From Actinomycetota bacterium (GTDB taxonomy: Bacteria; Actinomycetota; UBA4738; CADDZG01; WHSQ01): DNA of 23,275 bases. The stretch is taken from assembly GCA_030448085.1 (NCBI GenBank), contig JAUJNU010000037.1:1-23275 (forward strand). Reading direction: 5' to 3'. Position 1 is the stretch's first letter. Every line of letters begins with the position of its first letter. The notes under the pieces were generated by a model. That model was not told where the DNA came from, searched no databases, and saw only the letters and a program-made list of their open reading frames with translations. This document shows positions 16,163 to 23,275 of this stretch, in pieces. Made by a program: the position numbers and the translations under genes.

Positions 16163-17449
16163 GCCCGAGCCGCATCATGTACGTGATCCTCGACGGGCTG
16201 GGGGACGACCCGCTCGAGCCGCTCGGTGGCCGGACCCCGCTCGAGACCGCGGCGACTCCGAACCTCGACAGGCTGGCGCGGGACGGGCGGAACGGTTACG
16301 TCACGACCGTGGGCGAGGGGATCGCTCCGGAGTCCGACATCGCCGTCTTCTCGATCCTCGGGTACGACCCCCGCGAGTACCACACCGGCCGCGGCCCCCT
16401 CGAGTCGGTAGGCATCGGCCTCGACGTCAATGACGGAGACCTCGCTTACAGGGTGAACTTCGAACGGTCGAGCCCGAGGGCGGGAGGTGGACGATCACCG
16501 ACCGGCGGGTCGGCGGGACCTCTCCTCGGAGAGGGCCAAGGGCCTCGCCGAGGAGGTGCAGGCGAAGGTCAGCATCCCCAACGTGAGCTTCGAGTTCAGG
16601 GCCACGATCGGGCACCGCGGCGTCCTGGTGCTGAGGTCCAGTGAGGGGCCGCTCTCGGCCGAGGTCGAGAACTCCGACCCGGCCTATGGGCGCGTCGGGG
16701 TCCTCGGCGTTGCCAAAGAGACCTTCGAGAACTACGTCGTCCACGTGACGCCGGTGGCGGGGTATGAGTCGGACGAGCGGCACACAGCGGGCTGCACGCC
16801 TCACGAACGAATGGCTGCAGGCGTCGCATGAGGTGCTCGAGGCTTCGGACATCAATGCGGCGCCGTCGCAGGGGCGGGATGGCCGGCAACTTCGTCCTAA
16901 CCCGCGACGGAGGCGACCACCTCCTCACCTGCCCTCCTTCAAGGAGAAGTTCGGCCCCCAGATGGGCTGCTTCGTCGAGATGCCCGTCGAGCTCGGGATC
17001 GCCCGCCTCACCGGGATGGGGATCGTCGAGGCGCCGAGCGGCATCCCCCCAACCGAGCAGTATGAGAGATGGGCGGCCCTCGCCCTCGAGGCGATCGAGG
17101 GGTACGACGCCTCTACATCCACATCAAGGGGCCGGACGTTCCGGCGCACGATGGGGACCACGAGGCCAAGATCCAGAGCATCGAGGAGATCGACTCGATC
17201 TTCTTCGAGGGCCTCCTGGGGGAGCTCGACCTCAGGAACACGGTCGTCGCGGTTACGGCGGACCACTCGACGAGCTGCGCCCGCAAGGCGCACACGGACG
17301 GTCCGGTGCCCCTCCTCGTCTCGGGCGGGGGAGTGAGCTCCGACGGCGTTCAGACCTACGGGGAAAGGGCTTCCCGCAAGGGAGCTCTCGGGCACCTCAA
17401 GGGGACCGAGATCATGCCGAACCTCGTGGCGCTGGCCCGCGAGCGCTGA
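16159..17449 (+). CDS. apgM: Archaeal-type 2,3-bisphosphoglycerate-independent phosphoglycerate mutase, read with frameshifts
   Basis: Interconverts 3- and 2-phosphoglycerate; a metal-dependent member of the alkaline phosphatase superfamily (ApgM). The start is VILDGLGDDPLEPLGGRTPL, then TPNLDRLARDG, the active-site region GIAPESDIAVFSILGYDP, and the HTGRGPLESVGIGLDV motif. Later pieces are WTITDRRVGR, VSFEFRATIGHRGVLVL, MGCFVEMPVELGIARLTG, HIKGPDVPAHDGDHEAKIQ with metal ligands, and VAVTADHSTSC. Similarity changes frame near 16480, 16795, 16863, 16920 and 17110. Reassembled length is about 430 codons, normal for bacterial ApgM. It takes the place of the usual GpmA/GpmI in this cluster. The ATG overlaps the tpiA stop. 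Confidence 0.9.
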
Positions 17450-17507
17450 TTGGGCCCGATTCGGCTAACCTTCTAGGGCTGAGCAACCCATCCGGAAGAG
17501 GTGTGAA

Positions 17508-17736
17508 GTGACCGCAGTCCTCATCATCATCCACGTTCTCGCATCGCTGATGCTGATCACGTTCATCCTGCTCCACGCCGGGGACGCGGCGGCGGTGTCT
17601 CCGAGATGTTCGGTGGCGGGATGCAGAGCCAGCCATGGGCTCGACCGTGATGGAGAAGAACCTTGACCGTCTCACGATCATCATCGCCATCGTCTTCGCC
17701 GGGACGACGATCCTCCTCGCGAACATCCTTTCCTAG
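17508..17736 (+). CDS. secG: SecG, protein-export translocase subunit, read with frameshifts
   Basis: Small auxiliary subunit of the SecYEG membrane channel. A GGAAGAGG ribosome site (17493-17500) precedes a GTG start. The first helix reads VLIIIHVLASLMLITFILLH, followed by the conserved loop with GGGVSEMFGGGM and a GSTVMEKNLDRLT segment, then the second helix (TIIIAIVFAGTTILLANIL). Breaks near 17582 and 17632 put these pieces in three frames. Reassembled size is about 76 residues, as expected. tpiA-secG proximity is typical in Actinobacteria. Short and hydrophobic, so easily missed. Confidence 0.85.
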
Positions 17737-17743
17737 GACCCAC

Positions 17744-19437
17744 ATGTACCGTCGCAGCACCCTCGTTGGGTTCCTTGCGCTCCTGGTCCTGACCCTCGGC
17801 GCCTGCACGGGTGGCTCCGATGGGCGTGTGGCCGGCCCGAGGGCGACCGCAGAGGGCCCCAGCAGCACCCTTCCGAGAGCTCTTCACCCGCGGCGACCGA
17901 GGGCTCCGAGACCCCGGGCCCCACCCCCACCCCCACCGACACCGGCCCTTCGAGCCCGACGCGGCCATCCTCGATGTGGCGATGGCGCAGCCGAGGGCCC
18001 TCGACCCCATGCGCGTGCAGGACCCGGGGTCGGTCCTCGTGGTGCGCCAGCTTTCGAAGGGCTCACGAGATGGGACCCGGTTGCGGAGGAGGTGGTCCCC
18101 GCGGCGGCCGCTTCCTGGGAGATCTCCGGCGGCGGCACCAAGTTCACGTTCAAGCTGCGCAAGGGGATGACGTTCCACGACGGGACGCCGGTCACCGCCA
18201 AGGACTTCGTTTTCGCCTTCGACCGGATCGCTCAGAAGAAGAGCGGATCGGAGCTCGCTTACACCCTCGAGCTGGTCGAGGGGTTCGACGAGACGAACGG
18301 CTTCGGGGACTCGGATCACCTGTCGGGCCTGAATGCCAAGGGCGAGCGGGGGCTCGTCATCAAGCTGTCCCAGCCGTTCTACGAGTTTCCGGCGGTCCTC
18401 ACCCACCCCGGCCTCGTGCCCGTGCTGAAGAAGAACGTGAAAGACATCGATAGGTTCCTCGAGAAGCCGGTAGGCAACGGGCCCTTCCGGATGGCGAGGG
18501 CGTGGACCGCCGGCGAGACGGTGCAGCTGAGGCTTTCGAGGACGCCATCACCGAACCGGAGATCGATGGCATCCGCTTCGTGCCGTTCCCGGACGCCGTT
18601 CGCTCCTGGATCCCGTTCACGAACGGCGAGTTCGACGTGGCCGAAGTGCCGGCGGGACAGCTGGCGGCCGCAGCCGAGGCGTACGGGGATCAGGGCTATG
18701 TGCCGTTCCTCGCGGGCTACTACTACGGGTTCAATCTCGAGGCGCCCGAGCTGGCGGACAGGCGGCTGCGGGTCGCGATCAGCCGCGCCATCGACCGTCG
18801 CGCGATCGCCAAGAGCATCTACAAGGGGACGATGATCCCGCCACGCGGGATCGTGCCCGAGGGGATGCCCGGCTTCGAGGACGATGGGTGCGGCAAGCTT
18901 TGCTCGTTCTCGCCGGAAGCCGCGAGCAAGCTGGTGGAGGGGCTGCCGAAGAAGTCCCGACGGGTCCTCATCGAGTACACCGCCGGCGAGCCGCACGACA
19001 AGGTCGCCGCGTTCATCAAGAGGAACCTCACGGGGGTCGGGCTCGAGGTGAAGACGAAGGGGTACGCGCTCGAGAAGTACCTCGGACGGCTCGGGGACAA
19101 GAAGCAGTCGACCTACCGGCTCGGATGGATCGCGGAGTACCCCTCGGCGGACGTCTTCCTGTCTTCGCTCTTCTCTTCAGATTCTCCCGATAACCACACC
19201 GCCTACACTTCCGCGACGGTCGACGCGCTCCTCGAGAAAGCCGAGGGAACGAAGTCGGCCCGTAAGCGGCTCGCTCTCTACAAGCAAGCGGAGAAGAGGA
19301 TCCTCGCCGCCGCGCCGATCGTCCCGATCGGGTCTTTCGAGACCCATTGGGCGGCGCAGCCCGCGGTGCAGGGCATCGAGTTCGACATCCTGGGCGGGTT
19401 CGACGCCGACACCGTCTCGATCGCAGAAGGTGGGTAG
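17744..19437 (+). CDS. Solute-binding lipoprotein of the peptide/nickel ABC type (SBP_bac_5), read with frameshifts
   Basis: Extracellular binding lipoprotein related to DppA/OppA. The signal ends in the lipobox LTLGAC (cysteine 21), followed by a Pro/Thr/Ser-rich spacer. The binding fold follows: ALDPMRVQDPGSVLVVRQL, FEGLTRWDPVAEEVVPA, ASWEISGGGTKFTFKLRKG, the family signature TFHDGTPVTAKDFVFAFDRI, later LVPVLKKNVKDIDRFLEKPV, and GYYYGFNLEAPELADRRLRV followed by AISRAIDRRAIA. The end has LGWIAEYPSADVFLSSLF, typical of the family. Frames change near 17873, 17948, 18051 and 18530. About 564 codons in total, normal. No permease or ATPase gene lies beside it, so its transporter partner is unknown. 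Confidence 0.85.
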
Positions 19438-20761
19438 CAAGCCTCTTTCGCTTGCGCTGATCTGCCTTTCGGTTTTCGCCTCCTGCGAGGAGGCGAGCCC
19501 CCCTCAGCCACTTCCCTCGGGCACTTCGAGCGCATCGCAATCTCCCGCCCCCGACCCCGCGGGGGGAGACGTGACTTTCGGGGTGATAGGGGAGCCGGCC
19601 ACTTTGGACCCGTATGCCGAGCATGCCTCGGACCTCACCTCGTGGCTCCTTCGCCCGGTCTACCCGACGCTGTTCCGGATCGACCCGGGCGGCGAGCCGG
19701 TACCCGACCTTGCCCAGTCTTCCGTGCCTGTGGAGGGAGGGTTGGAGGTGACCCTGCGCGACGCCTCCTGGAGCAACGGGAAGCCGGTGACGCCCGAGGA
19801 TGTGGTTGCGAGCTTCGAGCGGGGGGGAGACCTCCGGGCGGAGAAGACGGGCGGGCGCCGGGTCCTCGTCCGCAGTGACGGGGGCGGTGCGCCGCCTAGT
19901 CCAGAGTCCCTGGGTGCGCCACACTTCGTCCTTCCCGGAGGGGAGCTCGAGCCGAAGGTGTCCGGGGGGCCGTACCGGATAGGCGGGCACACGCCGGGCC
20001 TGCAGGTCGTCTACGAGCCGAACAAGAAGTGGGATGGCGAGCAACCGCTCCTCGACAGCGTCGCGGTCCAGTTCATCGAGGACCTCGACACCATGCTGGC
20101 CCTGTTGAGGAACGGAGACCTCGATGCGGCCGCGCCCCCGTTCTCGGTGAACCTCGACGACCGTCTTGCGGAAGCCGGGTTGTCCGTGGACGAGGCTCTC
20201 GGTTGGGAGTCGCTCCGCATCGAGTTCGACGACGACGCGTTGGGTCCTGACGATCGGGCGGGCGTGGCGGCGGCGATCGAAAGGGCCGCGCTGGAGAAAG
20301 GTTTCGTGAGGGACGATGGCCGGCTCTCGGACACGCTATCTCCGGAGCCCGGGGCGGACGGCGCCTCCGGCCCTTTCCAGTCGCCCGCTGCTTCGGGGGG
20401 TCCGGGCTCGATACAGATAGCCGCGGCCGAGGGGGATGAGCTGACGCGGCTCTTGCAGAAGGCGCTCCAGGTGCAGCTGCGGGAGGCGGGGATCGACTCC
20501 GAGCTCGTGACGGGCGAGGCGAGGATCTTCTACGGCGAGTGGCGCGATGACAGCCCGACCGAGGTATCCCTCGTGCGCGCGGTAGGGGGGCCGGGAGGGG
20601 GCGTCGCCGACGTTCCGGAGGAGGGGTTAGCCGTGCCTCTCTTCCACTTGGAGTCGCTCGTCACATGGGGGTCGGGAGTGGGTGGTTTCGACGTGAACCC
20701 TAGTATCGAGGGGCCCCTGTGGAACATGGGGGCCTGGTCCCGGGTGGGAGCAGGGGGCTAG
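19430..20761 (+). CDS. Second, divergent solute-binding lipoprotein (SBP_bac_5-like)
   Basis: A 443-residue lipoprotein starting at GTG 19430, overlapping the previous stop by 8 nt; lipobox VFASC with cysteine 19, then a Ser/Pro-rich spacer. It keeps the N-terminal features of peptide-binding proteins (FGVIGEPATLDPYAEHASDL, PVYPTLFRIDPGGEPVPDLA, WSNGKPVTPEDVVASFERG, GGPYRIGGHTPGLQVVYEPN) but is about 100 residues shorter than most, and its second lobe is acidic and lacks the usual landmarks. Unlike its neighbour it has no frame breaks. It may be a paralogue that diverged after tandem duplication, perhaps as a regulator or sensor rather than a transporter subunit; that is inference. Confidence 0.8.
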   Translation: MGSKPLSLALICLSVFASCEEASPPQPLPSGTSSASQSPAPDPAGGDVTFGVIGEPATLDPYAEHASDLTSWLLRPVYPTLFRIDPGGEPVPDLAQSSVPVEGGLEVTLRDASWSNGKPVTPEDVVASFERGGDLRAEKTGGRRVLVRSDGGGAPPSPESLGAPHFVLPGGELEPKVSGGPYRIGGHTPGLQVVYEPNKKWDGEQPLLDSVAVQFIEDLDTMLALLRNGDLDAAAPPFSVNLDDRLAEAGLSVDEALGWESLRIEFDDDALGPDDRAGVAAAIERAALEKGFVRDDGRLSDTLSPEPGADGASGPFQSPAASGGPGSIQIAAAEGDELTRLLQKALQVQLREAGIDSELVTGEARIFYGEWRDDSPTEVSLVRAVGGPGGGVADVPEEGLAVPLFHLESLVTWGSGVGGFDVNPSIEGPLWNMGAWSRVGAGG

Positions 20762-20762
20762 A

Positions 20763-20768
20763 TATAAT
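20763..20768 (+). promoter_or_regulatory. TATAAT hexamer before the tRNA-Leu
   Basis: A perfect -10 consensus directly after the stop of the second binding protein and 35 nt before the tRNA. No matching -35 box is seen. The terminator-like hairpin at 20772-20799 lies between it and the tRNA, which argues against it being the tRNA promoter, unless that hairpin is only part of the leader. Confidence 0.3.
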
Positions 20769-20771
20769 CTC

Positions 20772-20799
20772 GCCCGAGCCCCGTCGAGCGGGCTTTTTT
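20772..20799 (+). terminator. Hairpin plus T6, intrinsic terminator of the binding-protein genes
   Basis: GCCCG (20772-20776) can pair with CGGGC (20789-20793), or AGCCC (20777-20781) with GGGCT (20790-20794). Six T follow at 20794-20799. This is the only site seen in the window with a classic T-run. It lies 10 nt after the stop of the second binding protein and 4 nt before the tRNA. Confidence 0.6.
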
Positions 20800-20802
20800 C
20801 AC

Positions 20803-20888
20803 GTCGGAGTGGTGGAATGGCAGACACGCTGGCCTAAGGAGCCAGTGCCCGCAAGGGTGTGGGGGTTCAAATCCCCCCTCCGACACCA
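20803..20888 (+). tRNA. tRNA-Leu, anticodon AAG as read
   Basis: A complete type II tRNA. Acceptor arms GTCGGAG (20803-20809) and CTCCGAC (20878-20884) pair over 7 bp; the D-arm has the leucine-like GGTGGAATGGCAGACAC; the anticodon stem CTGGC/GCCAG holds the loop CTAAGGA, so the anticodon is AAG; a long variable arm (TGCCCGCAAGGGTGT) and T-arm GGGGG-TTCAAAT-CCCCC follow. Discriminator A and an encoded CCA end it at 20888. AAG reads CUU (and more if A34 becomes inosine). Bacteria normally use GAG here, so the single base matters. The 3' end doubles as the end of a recombinase gene on the other strand. Confidence 0.95.
20867..20888. other. Candidate attachment-site core in the tRNA-Leu 3' end
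   Basis: The last 22 nt of the tRNA (from the T-loop to CCA) also encode the final seven codons and the stop of the recombinase on the minus strand. Base composition falls on the right side. This is what an integration junction at a tRNA 3' end would look like. No second copy of this core is seen up to 23275, so the far end of the element is outside the window or decayed. The exact crossover point is unknown. Confidence 0.5.
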
Positions 20889-22256
20889 TAAGAATGCAAC
20901 TGAGGACCCTTCAGGCCGACCTCTTCCAGGGTGACGTTCAGCTTTGGCGCACCCTCAACCGTGACCTCCAGGTGATCGGGGAAGACCCTTACCTCCTGGA
21001 CGAGCTCCTGGACTAGGACCCGCCGTTCTTCCTCGGTGGCTGCCGCCCAGAGTCGATCGATGTCCATGTCGGCCAGGATGCGCTCCACCGCACCGAATCT
21101 CTCCTCCAGGTCGGTCTTTGGGGATTCCCTCGCCACCTGGCCCGATTCAGCCTTCAGGACCTCCAGGCGCTCTCTGAGAGCCGCCTCCTGCTCGGAGAAC
21201 AGGTCGGCACCTATCTTGTCTTCGTAGTGGAGGGCGAGCAGCTTTCGGCGCTTCTCCTGGACTGAGGCGATCTGATGCTCCACGGACGGATTTCCGAACG
21301 GATAGCAGCTTTCAGGTCGTCATCATGTCCAACGAGTTGCAGCCCAAGCTTCAATGCCCTTTCCAGTCCCTTTGTTGAGCGAGCAGGTTGGTTGCAGCCT
21401 GAGCCTCGATGCTTGCAGCGGAACAGCGGCCCATACCCGCCGTACTGGATGCTCGACACTCTCGCCCACACAACCCGCACCGGACCCGGCCCGAGAGCGG
21501 ATGCTTTGCTCCGACGACGCACCCCAGGGACGGCGCCCTTGTGAGCGACCGCAACATCTCGGCTGTGACGATCGGCTCATGCACTCCCTGGAACCACTCA
21601 CCCCCGAGCATCACCTCTCCGAGGTGGATGCGAGAGTGAACGATCGCCCGAGCGGTTGAGTAGTTGAGACCGGTGAGCTTCGAGATATCGGCGTAACTGG
21701 CACCGGTCGCCCGCAGCTCGAAAGCTCGCCGAATTAGTTGGGCGTCCTCATTCGGGACCAGGTTCCCACCGACGAACTCGTAACCAGTCTTCGGTCTGTT
21801 GGTCCACTTACCCTGCCGCGCCGCCTGGTGCATCCCCATGCGAACGTTCTCGCTCAACTGCTCCCGGTAGAACTGGGCGAACGAACCGAGGATGTTGTAG
21901 AACATGCGCCCTGTAGCCGACGACAGGTCCAGCTTCTCCGTGAAGGAATGGAGCGCCACGCCCGACTGCCCGAACCGATCGGCGAGCAGGATGAGGTCTC
22001 CGAGGTTGCGAGACAAGCGATCGAGCCGCCAGACAAGGACGTGACGCACGTGCCCCGCTTCGACCAGGCCCAGCAACTGCTGCAACGCAGGACGCTCCAG
22101 GTTCTTTCCTGAGAGTCCCGGGTCCTCAATGACCGTGATACTCCCGAGGTCATGGAGCGAGGCGTAAGCCGCAAGACGCTCCGCTTGTCCGCCGATCGAG
22201 AAGCCCTCCGCCGCTTGTTCCTCAGTCGAGACCCTGCAGTAGGCCACCGTCAGCAT
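20867..22256 (-). CDS. Large serine recombinase / site-specific integrase, read with frameshifts
   Basis: DNA integrase of the resolvase-invertase superfamily. The start is ATG at 22254-22256 with an AAGGAG ribosome site 6 nt upstream. The N-terminal catalytic domain begins MLTVAYCRVSTEEQAAEGFS (serine 10 as the nucleophile) and continues with GLSGKNLERPALQQLL and VWRLDRLSRN. The Recombinase domain (GKWTNRPKTGYEFVGGNLVP, ISKLTGLNYSTARAIVHSR) and a zinc ribbon (RCGLCGRECRA, then FRCKHRGSGC in another frame) follow. The coiled-coil segment (IASVQEKRRKLLALHYEDKI) and a C-terminal tail complete it. Breaks near 21450 and 21290 split it into three frames; the span equals about 463 codons. It reads toward the tRNA and ends inside it. 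Confidence 0.9.
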
Positions 22257-22353
22257 CGTCTTCTCCTTCCGGTTCTCGATCTTCGGCCAAGCGCAATGCC
22301 ACTCGAATTAGCACCACCGCTACCCGATTCCAGTCGGGCATCTCGTCACTCAC
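22222..22353 (-). CDS. Tiny acidic protein overlapping the recombinase start
   Basis: A 43-codon frame (GTG at 22353, or ATG at 22341 giving 39 residues) reads DEMPDWNRVAVVLIRVALRL and then an acidic tail (EDREPEGEDDADGG). It overlaps the recombinase start by 35 nt in another frame. The DWNRVA-hydrophobic helix pattern resembles small unnamed genes that often precede serine recombinases in Actinobacteria, from memory and not checked. It could be a recombination directionality factor or a leader for translational coupling. No strong ribosome site is visible. Confidence 0.45.
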   Translation of the reverse strand: MSDEMPDWNRVAVVLIRVALRLAEDREPEGEDDADGGLLQGLD

Positions 22354-22791
22354 TGGCCCGAGGGACCGGCTCTCCCTCACGTATCAGACTTTGGACGCCA
22401 GCCATCAGAAAGCGCTTCGCATCCCACGCCTTCAGCTCCGAACATCCAGCGCAGCGCCACGACCAGCATCGGAACCGTTGTCGGTCGAGAACCTCTTGTG
22501 GGAGTACCCGCCTCGCCTCCGATACGGGTGGCGAGAAGGGATTGCGACAGGCGTAGAGCGGAACCGCAGGCGGCATGGCCCACCTCTTTCGAGATGGCGT
22601 CCCATCGACCGCGAAGGCACCTCGGACGCACTAAAGAACGCCTCCGCGGTGCGAGTCCCACGCACGCCGTTTTCAGGTTTCCCGAGCGATACCCACGGCT
22701 TACAAGCTCGCTCCCAGGACTTTCACGGACCCTGCTTCTCCGGCAGGCCGCGCCCAAGGGATACCAACCCCTTTCATGGGCGATCTGCCGG
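22354..22791. other. Stretch without a convincing gene
   Basis: Several open frames cross this region on both strands, but they are arginine/serine/proline-rich, overlap one another, lack ribosome sites and show no motif I recognise. It probably contains the recombinase promoter and remnants of the mobile element. Frame-breaking errors as seen elsewhere could hide a small gene here. Confidence 0.4.
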
Positions 22792-22819
22792 AAAGTGTCT
22801 CAGGGAGGTACGACACTTT
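22792..22819. repeat. 8-bp inverted repeat holding a purine-rich ribosome-site-like loop
   Basis: AAAGTGTC (22792-22799) and GACACTTT (22812-22819) flank the 12-nt loop TCAGGGAGGTAC. The loop contains GGGAGG, the only Shine-Dalgarno-like sequence ahead of the ATG at 22824, and folding would expose or shield it. Alternatives are a recombinase or repressor binding site, or the scar of an insertion element. Confidence 0.6.
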
Positions 22820-22823
22820 TGCA

Positions 22824-23174
22824 ATGAGCAAGAAGAAGTGGTCTCAGAGACGACCCCCGCAATACCCCGAGATGGTGTTGACCGTCCAATTCCTCCGAAT
22901 CGAGAGCTGGACCAACAAGGGGAAGGGCGGCCTGACGATCTACGTCCTCCAGGACAGGGAGGAAAGCGGCTTGAACGTGCTCCGCTCCAGGTGCCCAGCC
23001 TTCGAACTTCCGAAGAAGCTCGACCTCATCAGCGTCAGGGCGCGTCTCAGCGGAAGGAAAACCCACGATGGGGCTTGGGCTGCCGTGGAGGTCTCCGAAA
23101 TCGGACCAGGGGCCTACTCGGTGGTGGGAGCCGCCACCCCCGAACCGCCCGGCAACGAACGCTCTCCAGCCTGA
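22824..23174 (+). CDS. Small protein of unknown function
   Basis: A 116-residue protein, starting MSKKKWSQRRPPQYPEMVLT. The ATG at 22824 is favoured over an in-frame ATG at 22776, which would place the palindrome inside the gene; the nearest GGGAGG lies 14-15 nt upstream, a long spacing. The body alternates beta-type segments (MVLTVQFLRIESWTNKG, GGLTIYVLQDREE, LISVRARLSGRKTH, GAWAAVEVSEIGPGAYSVV) with a Pro/Glu-rich end. No signal peptide or membrane helix. The pattern resembles a small OB-fold or nucleic-acid-binding barrel, but this is only an impression. It lies in the lower-GC stretch and may be cargo of the integrated element. Confidence 0.6.
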   Translation: MSKKKWSQRRPPQYPEMVLTVQFLRIESWTNKGKGGLTIYVLQDREESGLNVLRSRCPAFELPKKLDLISVRARLSGRKTHDGAWAAVEVSEIGPGAYSVVGAATPEPPGNERSPA

Positions 23175-23186
23175 GTTCTTAACTCA
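23172..23186. repeat. Small palindrome over the stop codon of the unknown gene
   Basis: TGAGTT-CTT-AACTCA forms a perfect 6-bp stem with a 3-nt loop, its first three bases being the stop codon TGA. It could be a weak terminator or an operator for the gene that starts at 23206. Confidence 0.35.
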
Positions 23187-23205
23187 CAGCCCTTAAACTG
23201 GATAG

Positions 23206-23275
23206 ATGCGGACGACAAGCAAATTGGTGCTTGGCTCAGTTGTTCTCCTTGGCCTGGCCCTGTTTATGCCGGTCT
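23206..23275 (+). CDS. Start of an exported protein, 3'-partial
   Basis: The ATG at 23206 opens a frame running off the window. The 23 visible residues (MRTTSKLVLGSVVLLGLALF and on) have a basic start and a hydrophobic core, as in a signal peptide or lipoprotein signal. No ribosome site precedes it, but TAAACT (23194-23199) fits a TANNNT -10 box 6 nt before the ATG, so a leaderless transcript is possible. The function cannot be judged. Confidence 0.55.
   Translation, partial: MRTTSKLVLGSVVLLGLALFMPV

Noticed and set aside
17884..17960. Proline-rich repeat in the first binding lipoprotein
   Set aside because: The poly-proline reading comes from the wrong frame; the correct frame gives a common Pro/Thr/Ser lipoprotein spacer (TPGPTPTPTDTGP).
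22391..23182. 263-codon plus-strand frame and the opposing 126-codon frame (22377-22757)
   Set aside because: Arg/Ser/Pro-rich products with no motif or ribosome site; the plus frame also crosses the better-supported gene at 22824 in another phase.

Overview
The window looks like a chromosomal segment of a high-GC, Gram-positive-type actinobacterium, probably from an uncultured Actinomycetota lineage whose class I cannot fix. The evidence is strong G/C bias at third codon positions, a mammalian-cell-entry (MCE) gene cassette, and the actinobacterial gene order uvrC-rapZ-yvcK-gap-pgk-tpiA-secG.

Layout, left to right. (1) Positions 2-1059 hold the end of rimM and trmD (ribosome and tRNA maturation). 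(2) Positions 1173-1820 encode an unrecognised exported protein and end in a strong hairpin (1837-1866). (3) Positions 1936-9195 hold six consecutive MCE-family genes, each overlapping the next by 4 nt. The fifth is a lipoprotein. The sixth carries a complete M23/LytM peptidoglycan endopeptidase domain on its C-terminus. No YrbE/MlaE permease or ATPase gene accompanies the cassette here. (4) Positions 9222-12937 hold uvrC, rapZ and yvcK, coupled by 4-nt overlaps; whiA, which usually follows, is absent. (5) Positions 13113-17736 hold lower-glycolysis genes gap, pgk, tpiA and an archaeal-type phosphoglycerate mutase, then secG. (6) Positions 17744-20761 hold two tandem solute-binding lipoproteins of the peptide-binding type. 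(7) Positions 20803-20888 hold a tRNA-Leu whose anticodon reads AAG. (8) From 20889 onward there is a less GC-rich stretch with a serine recombinase, whose last codons and stop lie inside the tRNA 3' end. This is probably an integrated element. It also holds a tiny gene overlapping the recombinase start, palindromes, one small unknown gene and the start of an exported protein at the window edge.

Reading quality matters. Many genes, including housekeeping ones (gap, apgM, secG, uvrC), are split over two or three frames while their protein similarity continues across the breaks, often at G or C runs. The simplest reading is uncorrected indel errors in the source sequence, not mass pseudogenisation. 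I therefore give each broken gene as one CDS spanning all its pieces and describe the breaks.

The most interesting feature is the MCE-M23 fusion at the end of the mce cassette. It suggests a lipid/sterol-import tunnel protein that brings its own cell-wall hydrolase.
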